This document shows, one piece after another, positions 17,927 through 25,579 of a stretch of DNA of 64,000 bases. The notes below the pieces were generated by a model that was given only the letters and a program-made list of their open reading frames with translations, ran no database searches and was not told the origin of the DNA. Where the stretch lies: assembly GCF_000527095.1 (NCBI RefSeq), contig NZ_AZUN01000001.1, positions 2,108,001 through 2,172,000 on the forward strand. The letters are read 5' to 3'. The translations under genes and the position numbers were made by a program. Source of the stretch: Methylomicrobium lacus LW14 (GTDB lineage Bacteria; Pseudomonadota; Gammaproteobacteria; Methylococcales; Methylomonadaceae). The stretch's first letter is position 1, and every line of letters begins with the position of its first letter.

Positions 17927-18619
17927 TCAAAAATCCCTAACATTAGGTTGCAGCAAATTGAATTGACCCAGACTGCTTCGGTCAACGGCAGACTCTAACG
18001 GTGCCTTGACCCGCAACGCCCACTCTTTCTTATCTTGAAAATGACTCGCCCCCATATCCTGTTTGTCATAGATTAAAAATAAAATACGGTTCTGCCACAT
18101 GTCTTCGAACTCATCGCGGGGAATGGCTTTGACACCCACCGCGGGATCTCCCACCAAAACATCTCGCTCATCGAGGCCTTTGATAATAACGAAATGCATG
18201 TAACCGTTCTTATTAATGATGGTCATCGCCGGAGCGTTGGCGGTAACCAGTTGATCCAAATTAATTTTGAAACCATCGGCGCGATAACCCCGTCTTTCCA
18301 GGTAAAGTTTGATATCCAGTAACGAAAAACCCAGTTTTTGAATCTTCTTCTGGTCGCCTTTCTGGTACATATCGACAAACACGCTTTGCTCAGTAACAGG
18401 ATCGTCATAGTGAAACGTGAGCAGGCTTGCCAGCGCTGCCGAACCACAGCTGAAATCGTACTGTTGCTTGTATACCGTCTTGAAGCGCAGCTCCAAAAAA
18501 GTGGTCATGGGTACGTCATAGTTGCCGCCGCCAGCAATGCCGTTTACATTGATTGACCCGGCATTGCTGGAAAAAGCGGGTAACGCGAGCAGCAAATATC
18601 TGGCAAAAAATCGTTTCAT
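17927..18619 (-). CDS. Secreted C39-family cysteine peptidase (FapD-like)
   Basis: 230 aa. A signal peptide (about residues 1-20, ending SSNA) sends it to the periplasm. The C39 core is complete: KQQYDFSCGSAALASLL with catalytic Cys58 and a Gln at 52/53, MHFVIIKG with His142, and VLVGDPAVG with Asp158. Unlike bacteriocin exporters there is no fused transmembrane or ATPase domain. This matches FapD, the free C39 peptidase of the fap amyloid operon. The gene sits between two small secreted proteins, and its stop overlaps an upstream start codon of the next frame (TGATG). It starts at ATG 18619 with only a weak ribosome site. The C-terminal tail ends NVRDF, and the next protein contains SNVRDF. 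Confidence 0.85.
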   Translation of the reverse strand: MKRFFARYLLLALPAFSSNAGSINVNGIAGGGNYDVPMTTFLELRFKTVYKQQYDFSCGSAALASLLTFHYDDPVTEQSVFVDMYQKGDQKKIQKLGFSLLDIKLYLERRGYRADGFKINLDQLVTANAPAMTIINKNGYMHFVIIKGLDERDVLVGDPAVGVKAIPRDEFEDMWQNRILFLIYDKQDMGASHFQDKKEWALRVKAPLESAVDRSSLGQFNLLQPNVRDF

Positions 18620-18644
18620 GTTGTTCCATCTAACCTGGACGGCG

Positions 18645-19007
18645 TTAAGGCCTGATCGTTACACTCACGATAGTGGAATCCTGAATGATGACGTTGTTAC
18701 CGCTGTTTTGAATCACGCTGGCAATGCCGCTGACATGGGTAAATGAGCCATTATCGATACTGTTGAAACCGTTCACATTGTGGTTGGCATTGCCGTTGAT
18801 TGTGGCTTGAAGATCCTGGATATTCAGCAACGCCATATCAAACCCTTCTCGGCCCCTTGCATTATCCAGTTCATCCGGTAACGCTTTTTCGGCCGTAGCA
18901 AAGAGGATCTGCCTTTCCTCATTTTGAACGGTATCGGCTGTTACCGGCTGGGTCTTCATTATCATTATAAGTAACGTCAACAAGGTGCTTTTTAGTATCG
19001 TTCCCAT
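18645..19007 (-). CDS. Small secreted protein with DELD/RG motif and VIQN motif
   Basis: 120 aa from ATG 19007, preceded by AGGAGAG; the GTG just before it is also usable. The signal peptide ends around VTADT. Residues 44-56 read LPDELDNARGREGF, aligning with the double-Gly motif SDSELDQLRGGF of the protein two genes downstream, but with RGREG in place of RGG. The C-terminal third reads SGIASVIQNSGNN then VIIQDSTIVSV, again aligned with that protein and with the end of the repeat protein upstream. No known family was recognised. Position and content suggest a minor subunit, chaperone or nucleator in the amyloid-like system. Confidence 0.68.
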   Translation of the reverse strand: MGTILKSTLLTLLIMIMKTQPVTADTVQNEERQILFATAEKALPDELDNARGREGFDMALLNIQDLQATINGNANHNVNGFNSIDNGSFTHVSGIASVIQNSGNNVIIQDSTIVSVTIRP

Positions 19008-19047
19008 CACGTTCTCTCCTCATAATTGATGCGTTGTCAGTCAATAG

Positions 19048-19074
19048 CCGGTGAACGAATGACTCATTCACCGG
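19048..19074 (-). other. Intercistronic hairpin after the repeat-protein gene
   Basis: CCGGTGAA and TTCACCGG form a perfect 8-bp stem 45 bp after the stop of the repeat-protein gene and before the next gene. There is no T-run, so it is unlikely to be a full terminator. It may protect the 3' end of the major-subunit mRNA or reduce read-through, a known way to make subunits in excess of accessory proteins. Confidence 0.5.
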
Positions 19075-19118
19075 CCCACCGAAAATTTATTAATTCAAAC
19101 AATTAATAAACATTAAGG

Positions 19119-20360
19119 CTACTGACCAACCGTTGCCGTGCCTTGGGTAACATTGACAGTACCGTCAACTAAGACAGATTGTTGCGCCAAACCGGTGCCC
19201 GAATTTTGGAAGACTTGGGTCACACCCGCGTTTCCAACGACCGAGCTGTTCATCGTGTTATCCCCCACAGGTATGGCTGCCAATTGCAATCCTCCGGTTG
19301 TGTCACTAGCAGGGATACCCGTGACAGAACCATCCAGAAGTTGATTGTTAACTTTGTAGTTACTGGTGGCATCACCATTAATTGCCTGTGCATTACCGTA
19401 GCCATCTTGGTACGCTTCGACATATTGCGCGGTAGCGTCGCCAATGTTGGTTGCCGCTGAACCGGCTGCTGACGCTGATGAGCTGTGTGCCGTAGCGTCT
19501 CCATTATTGGTTGCTGCATTGCCGTATCCGTACGCATCTGAAGTGTGCGCAACAGCATTTCCAACATTGGTTGATGCCGAACCTGTGCCTGATGCGTGTG
19601 AGTCTTCAAGCGTATTGGTAGAAGTCGCCGAGCCACTGCCATTGTTTGCGGTACCATTGTCGCTAGCCGCCGCAATGCCATTCAAACCATCACTGTTGTC
19701 AGTGTTGTTGCTGTCGTGGGTAGAAGTTGCCGAGCCACTGCCATTGTTTGACGTACCATGTTCGCTAGCTGCCGCAATGCCAGCGTAACCATCACTGTTA
19801 TCAGTGTTGTTGCTGTCGTGGGTAGCAGTTGCCGAGCCACTGCCATTGTTTGAAGTACCCCCACTAGATGCCGTCGATTGGCCATTTGCTCCATCTAGAC
19901 TATTGTTGCTATAGCTGGAGTCCGAATTGGTAGAGTTTGCCGAGCCACTGCCATTGTTTGACGTTCCATTTTCGCTAGCCGCCGCAATGCCATTCAAACC
20001 ATTACTGTTGTCAGTGTTATTACTATGGCTGGTGTCTGTATTGGCAGAAGTTGCCGACCCACTGCCATTGTTTGCCGTTCCATTTTGGCTAGCCGTCGGA
20101 GAACCTTGGAGACCATTACTGTTATCAGCCCAAGGGTTATTGCTATGTTCTGTTGTGGTGACATCGCCGACAGTAGATGTGCCGCTTTCGCTCGCCCCAG
20201 CATTACCGTTACCCTGACCGGCGGACGCATCAACACTGGCAGATGACGCGTTGCCGTCGCTTTGTGAAAGGTCAATAGTAGGATTAGCCCAAGCGCTGGA
20301 AACAGTACCTAAAGCCAAAAGAATACTAGCAGCCAAGATTTTTTGCTTAAATTGTTTCAT
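19119..20360 (-). CDS. Secreted Asn/Ser/Gly-rich repeat protein, candidate major functional-amyloid subunit (FapB/FapC-like)
   Basis: 413 aa from ATG 20360, which has a GGAG site 8 bases upstream. The Sec signal ends at SSAWA-25. Residues 73-255 are five imperfect 32-40-residue repeats built around SNNTDNSDGLNGIAAAS and NGTSNNGSGSATST. Residues 256-335 hold four shorter repeats of the type YGNAATNNGDATA. The tail carries GVTQVFQNSGTGLAQQSVLV. The protein has no cysteine and almost no charge, lacks long hydrophobic runs, and is dominated by Asn, Ser, Gly, Thr and Ala, the profile of Fap and curli subunits. It is followed by a secreted C39 peptidase and a FapF-like pore. An adhesin role is the main alternative. 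Confidence 0.72.
   Translation of the reverse strand: MKQFKQKILAASILLALGTVSSAWANPTIDLSQSDGNASSASVDASAGQGNGNAGASESGTSTVGDVTTTEHSNNPWADNSNGLQGSPTASQNGTANNGSGSATSANTDTSHSNNTDNSNGLNGIAAASENGTSNNGSGSANSTNSDSSYSNNSLDGANGQSTASSGGTSNNGSGSATATHDSNNTDNSDGYAGIAAASEHGTSNNGSGSATSTHDSNNTDNSDGLNGIAAASDNGTANNGSGSATSTNTLEDSHASGTGSASTNVGNAVAHTSDAYGYGNAATNNGDATAHSSSASAAGSAATNIGDATAQYVEAYQDGYGNAQAINGDATSNYKVNNQLLDGSVTGIPASDTTGGLQLAAIPVGDNTMNSSVVGNAGVTQVFQNSGTGLAQQSVLVDGTVNVTQGTATVGQ
19596..20144 (-). repeat. Five in-frame tandem repeats inside the amyloid-like gene
   Basis: Units of about 96-120 bp encode the SNN...SGSAT repeats. The DNA copies near 19625-19860 are very alike, so slippage or recombination could change copy number between strains. 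All spacing stays in multiples of three and the frame is never broken. Confidence 0.8.
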
Positions 20361-20529
20361 AGCTATTACTCCAGAATTAAAGTATAAAATCCCATCGGAT
20401 GTTTTATCCGACGATGACTGGCACACGCCATCCCACCATAATTTAAAGCGGATCAGGCTGGCTGTTACCGGCGGCTAGTATCATTCAATTGCATCTCAAA
20501 ATTCCATAGAGCCAATCTTAAAATTCAAT

Positions 20530-20558
20530 TAAAAACACTTTAGAAAGTGTGCTTTTTC
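20530..20558 (-). terminator. Terminator after the winged-helix regulator gene
   Basis: On the minus strand ACACTT-TCTA-AAGTGT is followed by a run of five Ts, with an A-run before it. It lies between the regulator's stop (20681) and the repeat-protein start (20360). The regulator is therefore probably transcribed separately from the amyloid-like operon, whose own promoter should lie at about 20361-20529. Confidence 0.7.
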
Positions 20559-20680
20559 GTTATGTGTATGGACTTTGTACGGCGGCATAGGAACATAGAA
20601 ATACCCATGCATGGAGAACCGCTGTGCGATATGCCGAGTAAAATAAGTACATGGATCATGGAAGGCAATGAATACCCTGA

Positions 20681-21508
20681 TTAATTCTTTGAAACATTCA
20701 GCCTGTATCCAAAGCCTTTTATCGTCAAAATCAGTTTCTGGTTATCATGGACATTTTCTATTTTTTTTCTTAGCAAGTGAATGTATTGATAAAGATCCGA
20801 TTTTGTGGCTCTATCATTTTTAGGCCAAAGATATTTTATAATTTCTTCAGGCGTAAAAATACGATCAAGATCCGTTGACAAGTATTCAATCAGATCGAAC
20901 TCCTTGGGAGTCAAATCAATTTTATGCCCCTTTAAAAACAAACTTTTATTGCGGGAATCAATATGGAACTCAGCCAATTCCATGTTGCCGGCAGCATGAT
21001 GCGGATAGGCAGGATCCCGGACTTCTATTGCTTTACTTTCATCGTAACGACTCTCATTGAATCGAGTGTCCAACCTTCTATCGGGAAACACACGCCTTTC
21101 TGAATTTATTCTTCTTTCGGTAAAACAACTTCCGCATAAAACGGTTTTTTTAATAAAACTGTCAATCTCGACAATATCCAATGGGTTATTGATGATCATA
21201 TCGATCCATGCCGGTGTCTCTTCCAAGGCTGTGTCGCATGATTTTCCATTCAGACCACATATTTTTATCTCCCTGCTTTTGCAGGCCTGCCTTAATAAAG
21301 CTGCCTCATGACTCATATCTTCTGTAGCGTTTATCAAATCCAGCGGAATAAAGATTAATTCAGGATTAAAAGAAGCGATTTCATTGATTCCATCTATATC
21401 GAATGACGCTTCTGTCATCTGAATATTATTTGAGTAACAGTAACCTTTAAGCATAAATAAAAAATATTGATCATTATAAAAATTCATAATTTTTCTGATT
21501 TCCTGCAT
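20681..21508 (-). CDS. OmpR/PhoB-type winged-helix regulator with degenerate receiver domain
   Basis: 275 aa. The C-terminal 100 residues are a clear PhoB/OmpR DNA-binding domain (IDLTPKEFDLIEYLSTDLDRIF...LHLLRKKIEN...TIKGFGYRLN, quoted in parts). The N-terminal half is receiver-like (INEIASFNPELIFIPLDLIN), but the position of the usual phospho-acceptor Asp appears to be Pro, and the usual acidic pair near the start is not obvious. A linker of Arg-rich motifs (ERRINSERRVFPDRR) joins them. No histidine kinase is nearby. A good AGGAAGA site precedes ATG 21508. By position it is the likely regulator of the downstream amyloid-like operon, responding to something other than classical phosphotransfer. 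Confidence 0.8.
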   Translation of the reverse strand: MQEIRKIMNFYNDQYFLFMLKGYCYSNNIQMTEASFDIDGINEIASFNPELIFIPLDLINATEDMSHEAALLRQACKSREIKICGLNGKSCDTALEETPAWIDMIINNPLDIVEIDSFIKKTVLCGSCFTERRINSERRVFPDRRLDTRFNESRYDESKAIEVRDPAYPHHAAGNMELAEFHIDSRNKSLFLKGHKIDLTPKEFDLIEYLSTDLDRIFTPEEIIKYLWPKNDRATKSDLYQYIHLLRKKIENVHDNQKLILTIKGFGYRLNVSKN

Positions 21509-22204
21509 ATTTCTTCTTCCTTGTTATTTTAAAAATTATTTAATCAATGCGCTTGACTTTACGTTAATTTTTTACAAATCAGCCGAACAGGATGGGCGTC
21601 GGCTCACCCCTATAGCTTGAAATTATCGGGTAAAGTTACTGATGGGTTAAATACTATCGCCGGAAATTTCCCTTCTCGTTCCGTGATGAAATAATATGCT
21701 CATTCCGCATGGGCCTTGGTCCATCCTCAATGTTGGATATTCTGTTCAACGTTACCGCACCATTACGGAGACGCTTGTTTCGCGGTAATTAAAAAATGAT
21801 TCCTCAGTTACCGGATAGAGATCGAAGACGTGTGTCTGACAGAGTGGGTAAGGACGGTATGGTAATTCTCAACATCATGGGCAAGATTGGAAACTTGATC
21901 TCCTATCCAGGTATCCTAGGCGTAAAGTCTGACACGAACCTATCGGATAAATTTTATTGAACTCCCTTATACACCATGAAAGGTGAAAACATAATACGTA
22001 TGAATACTTATAAGTCGTGTGGATAAGTCCTCGTCAATGCTAAACAGTTTGATTCGGGGCCGTGTAGCAATGTCGAAGAAAGATAGGCATGCGGAAGCGC
22101 CTGTATTATTCTAGGAAGCGCGATCGAGCTTCGTGATCAGTGTCGGCGTCGACTATGCAACATCGAAAGATGCAGAAACTTTGTATAAATAGGCTTGACT
22201 TTTG
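21509..22204. other. About 700 bp divergent intergenic region with one possible 54-aa ORF
   Basis: It lies between the minus-strand regulator and the plus-strand P-type ATPase and must hold promoters for both. The only continuous frame of note is 21796-21960 (+), starting MIPQLPDRDRRRVSDRVGK. It has no clear ribosome site and no recognised family, though its Arg-rich start recalls the regulator's linker. A loose inverted repeat, GTTACCGC...GCGGTAAT, lies near 21750-21790. I could not match it to a known riboswitch. Base composition is more AT-rich than in the ATPase gene. Confidence 0.35.
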
Positions 22205-24925
22205 ATGATCGGTAAAAAAACTTCGGCAAAATCAGACATGCCTGCGTGGCACGCGCTTTCGACCGATGCCGTGTTCCAGGCCCTGGACAGCGGCACGAAA
22301 GGGCTCACCGAGCAGGAAGCCAGACAGCGACAGAAGCAGCACGGCTACAATCGGCTGACGCCGGCAACACGCACTGGCACCCTGAAGCGCTTTTTGCTGC
22401 AGTTTCATAATGTGCTGATCTATGTCCTGCTGGTCTCGGCCGGCATTACCGCGGCAATCGGACATTGGGTGGACAGCGCGGTGATCCTCGGCGTGGTCCT
22501 GATCAATGCGCTGATCGGTTTCATTCAGGAAGGCAAGGCGGAACATGCGCTCAATGCGATCCGCAATCTGCTGACCTACGAGGCGATAGTATTGCGCGAC
22601 GGCAGGCATCTCAAGATTCCCGCGGAAGAACTGGTGCCGGGAGACGTCGTCAGCCTGGAAAGCGGCGACAAGGTGCCGGCCGATTTGCGTCTGTTGCAGG
22701 TCAAAAATTTGCGCGCCGACGAGTCGATGCTGACCGGCGAATCACTCCCGGTCGAAAAAAACATGGCGTCCTCCGAAGATCATGCCGCGCTGGGCGACCG
22801 CTTCAGCATGGCCTATTCGAGCGCGCTGATCACTTACGGCACCGCGCACGGCATTATCGTCGCGACCGGCGACAACACCGAGATCGGCCGGATCAGCTCG
22901 CTTTTGCGCACAGTGCCGCAATTGACCACGCCGCTCTTAAAGCAGATTGCCGGTTTCAGCCGCTGGCTGACCGTCGCGATTCTGATCCTAGCGCTGGCCG
23001 CCTTTGGCTACGGCTGGTTTATCGGGCATTCATCGCTGCAAGACCTGTTCATGTCGGCTGTCGGCATTGCGATGGCCGCGATTCCCGAAGGCCTGCCGGC
23101 GATCGTGACGATTACGCTGGCGATCGGCGTGCAGCGCATGGCCGCGCGCAACGCGATCATGCGCCGCCTGCCCGCGGTCGAAACGCTGGGCTCGGTGACC
23201 GTGATCTGTTCCGACAAGACCGGCACCTTGACCTGCAACGAAATGACCGTCGAATCGATTTCTGTGAACAACGAAGAGTTCACCGTGGAAGGGGCCGGTT
23301 ACGACCCACATGGCGATTTTAAACTGGCAGGACTGAGTGCAAGCGTCAACGATTATCCCGAGCTGCGGGAACTGCTGCGCGCGGCGGCGCTCTGCAACAA
23401 TGCACGGATCGAGCAAGCCAACGGCAACTGGCGGCTGCACGGCGACCCGACCGAAGGCGCACTGATTACGCTCGCGCACAAGGCCGGGCTCGATCCGGAC
23501 TTGCTGAACCAGGAAATGCCGCGTACCGACAGCATCCCGTTCGAAGCGGAACACCGTTATATGGCAACGCTGCACCACGATCATCTCGGTCATGCGTTCA
23601 TGTTCATCAAAGGCGCACCGGAGCGGATACTGACGATGTGCAGCCTCGAGCGCCACCATGGCGAGGATCGGCCTATTCGGGTCGCGCACTGGCACCGCGT
23701 GTTGGACCAGATCGCAGGCCGCGGTCAGCGCTTGCTGGCGATTGCGTTCAAGACCGAACCTGCGACCCGAAGCCAAATCGAGTTTGCCGATGTCGAGAAC
23801 GGCCTGACCCTGCTCGGCGTGGTCGGCATGATCGACCCGCCGCGCCCCGAAGCGATCGATTCGGTCCGGAAGTGCCAGAAGGCCGGCATCCGGGTCAAAA
23901 TGATTACCGGCGATCATGCGGCGACGGCCTCTGCAATCGCCGCCCAACTGCATATCGGCAATGGTTCGGTGCTCAGCGGCGCGGACATCGATCGACTCAG
24001 CGACGACGAACTGAAGGTTGCGATTCGCGATGTCGATGTGTTTGCCCGCACCAGTCCCGAAAACAAACTGCGCCTGGTCAGCGCGTTGCAGGCGGACGAT
24101 CAGGTGGTCGCGATGACCGGCGACGGCGTCAACGATGCGCCGGCGCTCAAACGCGCCGATGTCGGGGTGGCGATGGGCAAGAATGGCACCGAGGTCGCGA
24201 AAGAAGCCAGCGAAATGGTGCTGGCCGACGACAATTTCGCCTCGATCGTGCATGCGGTCGAGGAAGGACGCAGCATCTACGAAAACCTGAAAAAATCGAT
24301 CATCTTCATCCTGCCGACCAGCGGCGGCGAGGCGTTGACGATCGCCGCCGCGATCATGACCGGCGAAGCCCTGCCGATTACCCCGGTGCAGATACTCTGG
24401 GTCAACATGATCACCGCCGTCACGCTGTCGCTGACGCTGGCCTTCGAGCCGACCGAGAGAAGGATCATGCGGCGTAAACCGAGAGATCCGCATGAGCCGC
24501 TACTGTCGGGATTTTTGGGATGGCGTATTCTGTTTGTCTCGCTGATCCTGGTGAGCGGCACCTTCGGGTTGTTCTTACATCAACAAGCCCTCGGCGCTTC
24601 GGTGGCGGAGGCGCGGACGATAGCAGTCAATACACTGGTACTGTTTGAAATGTTCTATGTTTTCAACAGCCGCTACCTGTATCAGTCGGTTCTGAGTCCG
24701 CGCGGCCTGTTCGGAAACGGCACCATCTGGTTCGCCGTCTTTGTGTTGACGGGTTTCCAGCTGGCTTATACCTATTGGCCTCCGATGCAGACCTTATTCG
24801 GCTCGGTCGATCTCGACCTGCCGACCTGGGGCTTGATGATCGCGGTCGCGTCCAGCGTCTTCTTTCTGGTCGAGATCGAGAAGTTTTTTATCCGCTTGTT
24901 CATGAATAAAAAATCAAACGGCTGA
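22205..24925 (+). CDS. P-type (P2-like) cation-transporting ATPase
   Basis: 906 aa from ATG 22205 (a TTG one codon earlier and an ATG at 22238 are alternatives). The full P-type set is present: an N-terminal cation-ATPase domain, actuator loop TGES, transmembrane helix 4 motif PEGLPAIVT, phosphorylation site SDKTGTLT (Asp about 337), the KGAPERIL nucleotide-binding loop, and TGDGVNDAPALKRADVGVAM. Ten hydrophobic segments fit the P2 class. In helix 6 the calcium-pump signature NxxTD is replaced by NMITA (QILWVNMITAVTLSLTL), so SERCA-like Ca2+ site geometry is not conserved. Na+, K+ or another cation is possible. It stands alone, with no linked regulator apart from the divergent amyloid regulator. 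Confidence 0.88.
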   Translation: MIGKKTSAKSDMPAWHALSTDAVFQALDSGTKGLTEQEARQRQKQHGYNRLTPATRTGTLKRFLLQFHNVLIYVLLVSAGITAAIGHWVDSAVILGVVLINALIGFIQEGKAEHALNAIRNLLTYEAIVLRDGRHLKIPAEELVPGDVVSLESGDKVPADLRLLQVKNLRADESMLTGESLPVEKNMASSEDHAALGDRFSMAYSSALITYGTAHGIIVATGDNTEIGRISSLLRTVPQLTTPLLKQIAGFSRWLTVAILILALAAFGYGWFIGHSSLQDLFMSAVGIAMAAIPEGLPAIVTITLAIGVQRMAARNAIMRRLPAVETLGSVTVICSDKTGTLTCNEMTVESISVNNEEFTVEGAGYDPHGDFKLAGLSASVNDYPELRELLRAAALCNNARIEQANGNWRLHGDPTEGALITLAHKAGLDPDLLNQEMPRTDSIPFEAEHRYMATLHHDHLGHAFMFIKGAPERILTMCSLERHHGEDRPIRVAHWHRVLDQIAGRGQRLLAIAFKTEPATRSQIEFADVENGLTLLGVVGMIDPPRPEAIDSVRKCQKAGIRVKMITGDHAATASAIAAQLHIGNGSVLSGADIDRLSDDELKVAIRDVDVFARTSPENKLRLVSALQADDQVVAMTGDGVNDAPALKRADVGVAMGKNGTEVAKEASEMVLADDNFASIVHAVEEGRSIYENLKKSIIFILPTSGGEALTIAAAIMTGEALPITPVQILWVNMITAVTLSLTLAFEPTERRIMRRKPRDPHEPLLSGFLGWRILFVSLILVSGTFGLFLHQQALGASVAEARTIAVNTLVLFEMFYVFNSRYLYQSVLSPRGLFGNGTIWFAVFVLTGFQLAYTYWPPMQTLFGSVDLDLPTWGLMIAVASSVFFLVEIEKFFIRLFMNKKSNG

Positions 24926-25047
24926 GCCACTTTTTGTGGACAGTTATGTCGAAAAGGATCATCCCTTTCGATGATTTTAACCCATCGGCGCAGCCCATTG
25001 AAAACGGTTGCGGCACGCTTGAGCAACTTTGTATTGAGGAGACCACT

Positions 25048-25530
25048 ATGAACAACGCAGAAAATCCCGCGAATTCAGCCTGCATGCCCGGCGTTATCCC
25101 TCACCTGGTCTGCGCCGGCGCGGCCGCAGCCATCGATTTCTATGCCAAGGCTTTCGGAGCAACCGAAATGATCCGGCTTCCCGCCGCGAACGGCAAGCTG
25201 ATGCATGCCTGTTTAAGCCTCAACGGCGCTGCCGTGATGCTGGCGGACGAATGTCCGGAACAAGGCATGCTCGGGCCCAAATCCCTGAAAGGCACGCCGG
25301 TGACGATCCACCTGACGGTTCCGGACGTGGATGCGTTGTTCAGCCAAGCCGTGAATGCCGGCGCCACCGTGATCATGCCGGTTGCGGACATGTTCTGGGG
25401 CGACCGCTACGGTATCGTCGAGGATCCATTCGGACACCGCTGGTCGATGGCGACACATCAACGTCAGTTGACGAAAGAGGAGCTAATCGAAGCGGCGCGC
25501 GCTGCCGAAGACGCCTGTCTCAAAAAATGA
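25048..25530 (+). CDS. PhnB-like VOC (glyoxalase-fold) protein
   Basis: 160 aa from ATG 25048, chosen for its GAGGAG site 8 bases upstream; the frame stays open further 5'. It has the VOC paired beta-alpha-beta modules (IPHLVCAGAAAAIDFYAKAF, then TIHLTVPDVDALFSQAVNAG) and the ending DRYGIVEDPFGHRWSMATH seen in PhnB-type proteins. Function within this family is seldom known; members bind small molecules or metals. It is the first of four small same-strand genes (25.0-27.4 kb) with gaps of about 40-60 bp, each with its own ribosome site, suggesting one operon. Confidence 0.85.
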   Translation: MNNAENPANSACMPGVIPHLVCAGAAAAIDFYAKAFGATEMIRLPAANGKLMHACLSLNGAAVMLADECPEQGMLGPKSLKGTPVTIHLTVPDVDALFSQAVNAGATVIMPVADMFWGDRYGIVEDPFGHRWSMATHQRQLTKEELIEAARAAEDACLKK

Positions 25531-25579
25531 TGCACCGCCGGCTCGGTCCGGTTATTCCCAACCTTTCAGGAGTGTTGCG

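Noticed and set aside
17424..19007. A bacteriocin/RiPP cluster, because of a C39 peptidase and double-glycine motifs
   Set aside because: The peptidase is free and secreted, no ABC exporter or modification enzyme is present, and the GG-bearing protein has a Sec signal and a long mature part. The Fap-like reading explains the pore and repeat protein better.
19596..20144. CRISPR-like periodic repeats
   Set aside because: Units vary in length in multiples of three, encode a continuous secreted protein and have no unique spacers between exact repeats.
21509..22204. A c-di-GMP or other known riboswitch
   Set aside because: I looked for GEMM-like conserved blocks in the leader and did not find them; only a weak inverted repeat was seen.
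23030..24493. A 487-codon minus-strand frame
   Set aside because: Antisense to the P-type ATPase, with no recognisable domain.
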